NCBI GenBank assembly: GCA_009704425.1
Contig: WLEG01000160.1
Span: forward strand, 1-5,104
From: Actinomycetota bacterium
GTDB taxonomy: Bacteria; Actinomycetota; Acidimicrobiia; Acidimicrobiales; Ilumatobacteraceae
Reading direction: 5' to 3'
DNA length: 5,104 bases
Position 1 is the stretch's first letter, and each line of letters opens with the position of its first letter. The translations under genes and the position numbers were made by a program. The notes beneath the pieces were generated by a model, which ran no database searches, had not been told where the DNA came from, and worked only from the letters and a program-made list of their open reading frames with translations. Positions 4,962 to 5,104 of this stretch are shown in pieces.

Positions 4962-5104
4962 ATGGATTGGATTTCCGACCCCACCGCGTGGAGTGCCCTC
5001 GCCGCGTTGCTCACCCTCGAGATCGTTCTCGGCGTCGACAACGTCGTGTTCATCTCGATCCTGGCCTCGAAGTTGCCACCCGGAGAGCAGGAACGGGCCC
5101 GCAA
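4962..5104 (+). CDS. TerC-family integral membrane protein (3' end outside window)
   Basis: Only the first 47 codons plus two bases are present; the frame is open to the window end. The protein starts MDWISDPTAWSALAALLTLE, and residues 19-34 (LEIVLGVDNVVFISIL) are the hallmark first membrane segment of the TerC family, with the conserved acidic/polar residues E20, D26 and N27 inside the helix. It continues into SKLPPGEQERAR, the usual cytoplasmic loop. TerC-family proteins (TerC, Alx and relatives) are linked to tellurite resistance and to manganese or calcium efflux, including metal loading of exported enzymes; the specific substrate here is unknown. ATG 4962 follows GGTGA at 4951-4955 and gives the standard family N-terminus. 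Full members have about 230-330 residues, so most of the gene lies downstream. It is divergent from the unit that encodes the Fur-family repressor, which makes it a candidate target. Confidence 0.9.
   Translation, partial: MDWISDPTAWSALAALLTLEIVLGVDNVVFISILASKLPPGEQERAR

Overview
The window is GC-rich, densely packed bacterial chromosome with 1-61 bp gaps, several short gene overlaps and no mobile elements. It looks actinobacterial, possibly Acidimicrobiia. The pointers are a coenzyme F420-type luciferase-like oxidoreductase, a membrane-less MgtE_N/CBS protein paired with a DUF1003 protein (a pairing I recall from mycobacteria and relatives), GTGA stop/start overlaps, and genes that lack a Shine-Dalgarno but carry a TANNNT box just before the start. 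The taxon is an inference; no rRNA or marker gene is present.

Left part, plus strand: the 3' portion of an F420-dependent LLM-class oxidoreductase (3-881, 5' end outside the window) is followed by a compact VapBC-type toxin-antitoxin pair (929-1171 and 1168-1563, overlapping by four bases). A perfect 11-bp inverted repeat at 895-920 precedes the pair and covers the vapB ribosome binding site. Thirteen bases after vapC begins a gene for a PRC-barrel/MgtE_N/CBS protein without membrane domain (1577-2806). A DUF1003 membrane protein with a coiled-coil tail (2821-3372) follows 14 bases later, very likely in the same operon.

Right part, minus strand: a three-gene unit reads toward the DUF1003 gene. 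It holds a 44-residue single-membrane-span protein (4900-4766), a Rossmann-fold saccharopine-dehydrogenase-like protein (4769-3783, four-base overlap) and a Fur-family repressor (3780-3343, two bases after the previous stop). The Fur gene ends inside the 3' end of the DUF1003 gene, so the two converging genes share 30 bp. Divergent from the unit, across a 61-bp intergenic space, starts a TerC-family membrane protein (4962 to the window end, incomplete).

Functionally, the right two thirds has a metal-ion theme: an MgtE-derived sensor-like protein, a DUF1003 membrane partner, a Fur-family metalloregulator and a TerC-family protein. A regulatory link between them is an inference from proximity. 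The vapBC pair sits between the oxidoreductase and the MgtE-like gene and appears self-contained. No RNA genes, CRISPR arrays, insertion sequences or clear rho-independent terminators were seen, and no stretch above 300 bases lacks a gene.
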